A stretch of 5,458 nucleotides of DNA from Clostridiales bacterium (GTDB taxonomy: Bacteria; Bacillota; Desulfitobacteriia; Desulfitobacteriales; Desulfitobacteriaceae), in assembly GCA_027357125.1 (NCBI GenBank), contig DAHVVW010000168.1, positions 1 through 5,458 of the forward strand. Direction: 5' to 3'. Positions within the stretch are counted from its first letter, which is position 1, and the number at the start of each line of letters is the position of its first letter. Of this stretch, positions 5,323 through 5,458 are shown piece by piece. The notes beneath the pieces were generated by a model. That model saw nothing but the letters and a program-made list of their open reading frames with translations. It was not told the origin of the DNA and did not search any database. Made by a program: the position numbers and the translations under genes.

Positions 5323-5458
5323 ATGAGTAAGCGAACAAAATGGAAGAGTAAACGAACCCAATGGATGAAACGAACGAAACAGACGAAACGGTCCAAATGG
5401 ACATGGACGAAAATATGGTTAAGAATAGGTTTGTTAGCTTTAGCCTTATTGGCTGCGG
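5323..5458 (+). CDS. N-terminus of an unknown membrane protein with a Lys/Arg-rich repeat (partial)
   Basis: Forty-five codons are visible before the window ends. The start is supported by GGGGTGA (5312-5318), four bases before the ATG. Residues 3-34 hold 14 Lys or Arg and five Trp, arranged as KRT-type hexads, and are followed by a hydrophobic run (about 35-45, LRIGLLALALLAA) that should be a membrane anchor or uncleaved signal. The layout predicts a basic tail inside the cell and the main domain outside. The product is not recognisable from this part. LytR-CpsA-Psr phosphotransferases, secreted hydrolases and O-antigen-associated proteins share this architecture, and B. subtilis carries spoIIQ near this position, but nothing here selects among them. 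It is divergent from the polysaccharide-type gene, so a linked surface role is possible. Confidence 0.7.
   Translation, partial: MSKRTKWKSKRTQWMKRTKQTKRSKWTWTKIWLRIGLLALALLAA
5329..5403 (+). repeat. 18-bp tandem repeat within the start of the partial gene
   Basis: Four imperfect units lie head to tail in frame: 5329-5349 (21 bp, one codon longer), 5350-5367, 5368-5385 and 5386-5403 (18 bp each). The shared unit resembles AAACGAACCAAATGGATG. Each unit codes for Lys-Arg-Thr/Ser plus three residues, usually with Trp at the fifth position (W7, W14, W26). The units differ at several bases, so this is an old or diverging repeat. Confidence 0.7.

Noticed and set aside
5193..5396. N-terminal 68-residue extension of the minus-strand O-antigen ligase-family protein, from an ATG at 5396
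   Set aside because: The extension lacks a good ribosome-binding site, crosses the well-supported plus-strand start at 5323, and its first residues are antisense to the tandem repeat. The ATG at 5192 has GGGGTGAG and opens straight onto a membrane segment.

Overview
The window looks like chromosomal DNA of an endospore-forming Gram-positive bacterium (Bacillota). The evidence is the gene order atpD-atpC-ywmB-murA-spoIID, which matches the Bacillus subtilis neighbourhood from memory, together with a recognisable stage II sporulation protein D and a sigma-E-like promoter in front of it. The roughly even base composition and the style of the proteins suggest a clostridial, Peptococcaceae-like lineage rather than Bacillus. 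That placement is inference, and I do not name a genus.

Layout, left to right. The 3' end of atpD (2-139) and the complete atpC (143-559) finish an F-type ATP synthase operon, which closes with a strong 38-bp palindromic terminator (589-633). After a 198-bp gap, a ywmB-family gene (832-1467) begins just behind a sigma-A-like promoter whose spacer and -10 contain a perfect inverted repeat. A 140-bp leader with degenerate GACGAAGT repeats and a possible 32-codon small ORF precedes murA (1608-2855, TTG start), which ends in a clear terminator (2890-2927). A sigma-E-like promoter follows almost at once (2929-2957) and serves spoIID (3035-3973). spoIID converges on a minus-strand O-antigen ligase/polymerase-family membrane protein gene (3957-5192), and the two stop codons overlap by 17 bp. 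A 130-bp divergent intergenic region separates that gene from the start of a plus-strand membrane protein gene (5323 onward), which is cut by the window edge and opens with an 18-bp tandem repeat coding for Lys-Arg-rich hexads.

How the parts fit together. The left part makes ATP. The middle part is cell-wall work: MurA commits UDP-GlcNAc to peptidoglycan synthesis, and SpoIID cuts septal peptidoglycan during engulfment. The right part probably handles a surface polysaccharide. Most of this is a conserved housekeeping and sporulation cluster. The less ordinary material is the right-hand end (divergent pair with matching initiation regions, repeat-coded basic N-terminus), the ywmB promoter dyad and the murA leader. 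I see no tRNA, rRNA, CRISPR array, insertion sequence or prophage gene, and I do not see a clearly new multi-gene system.
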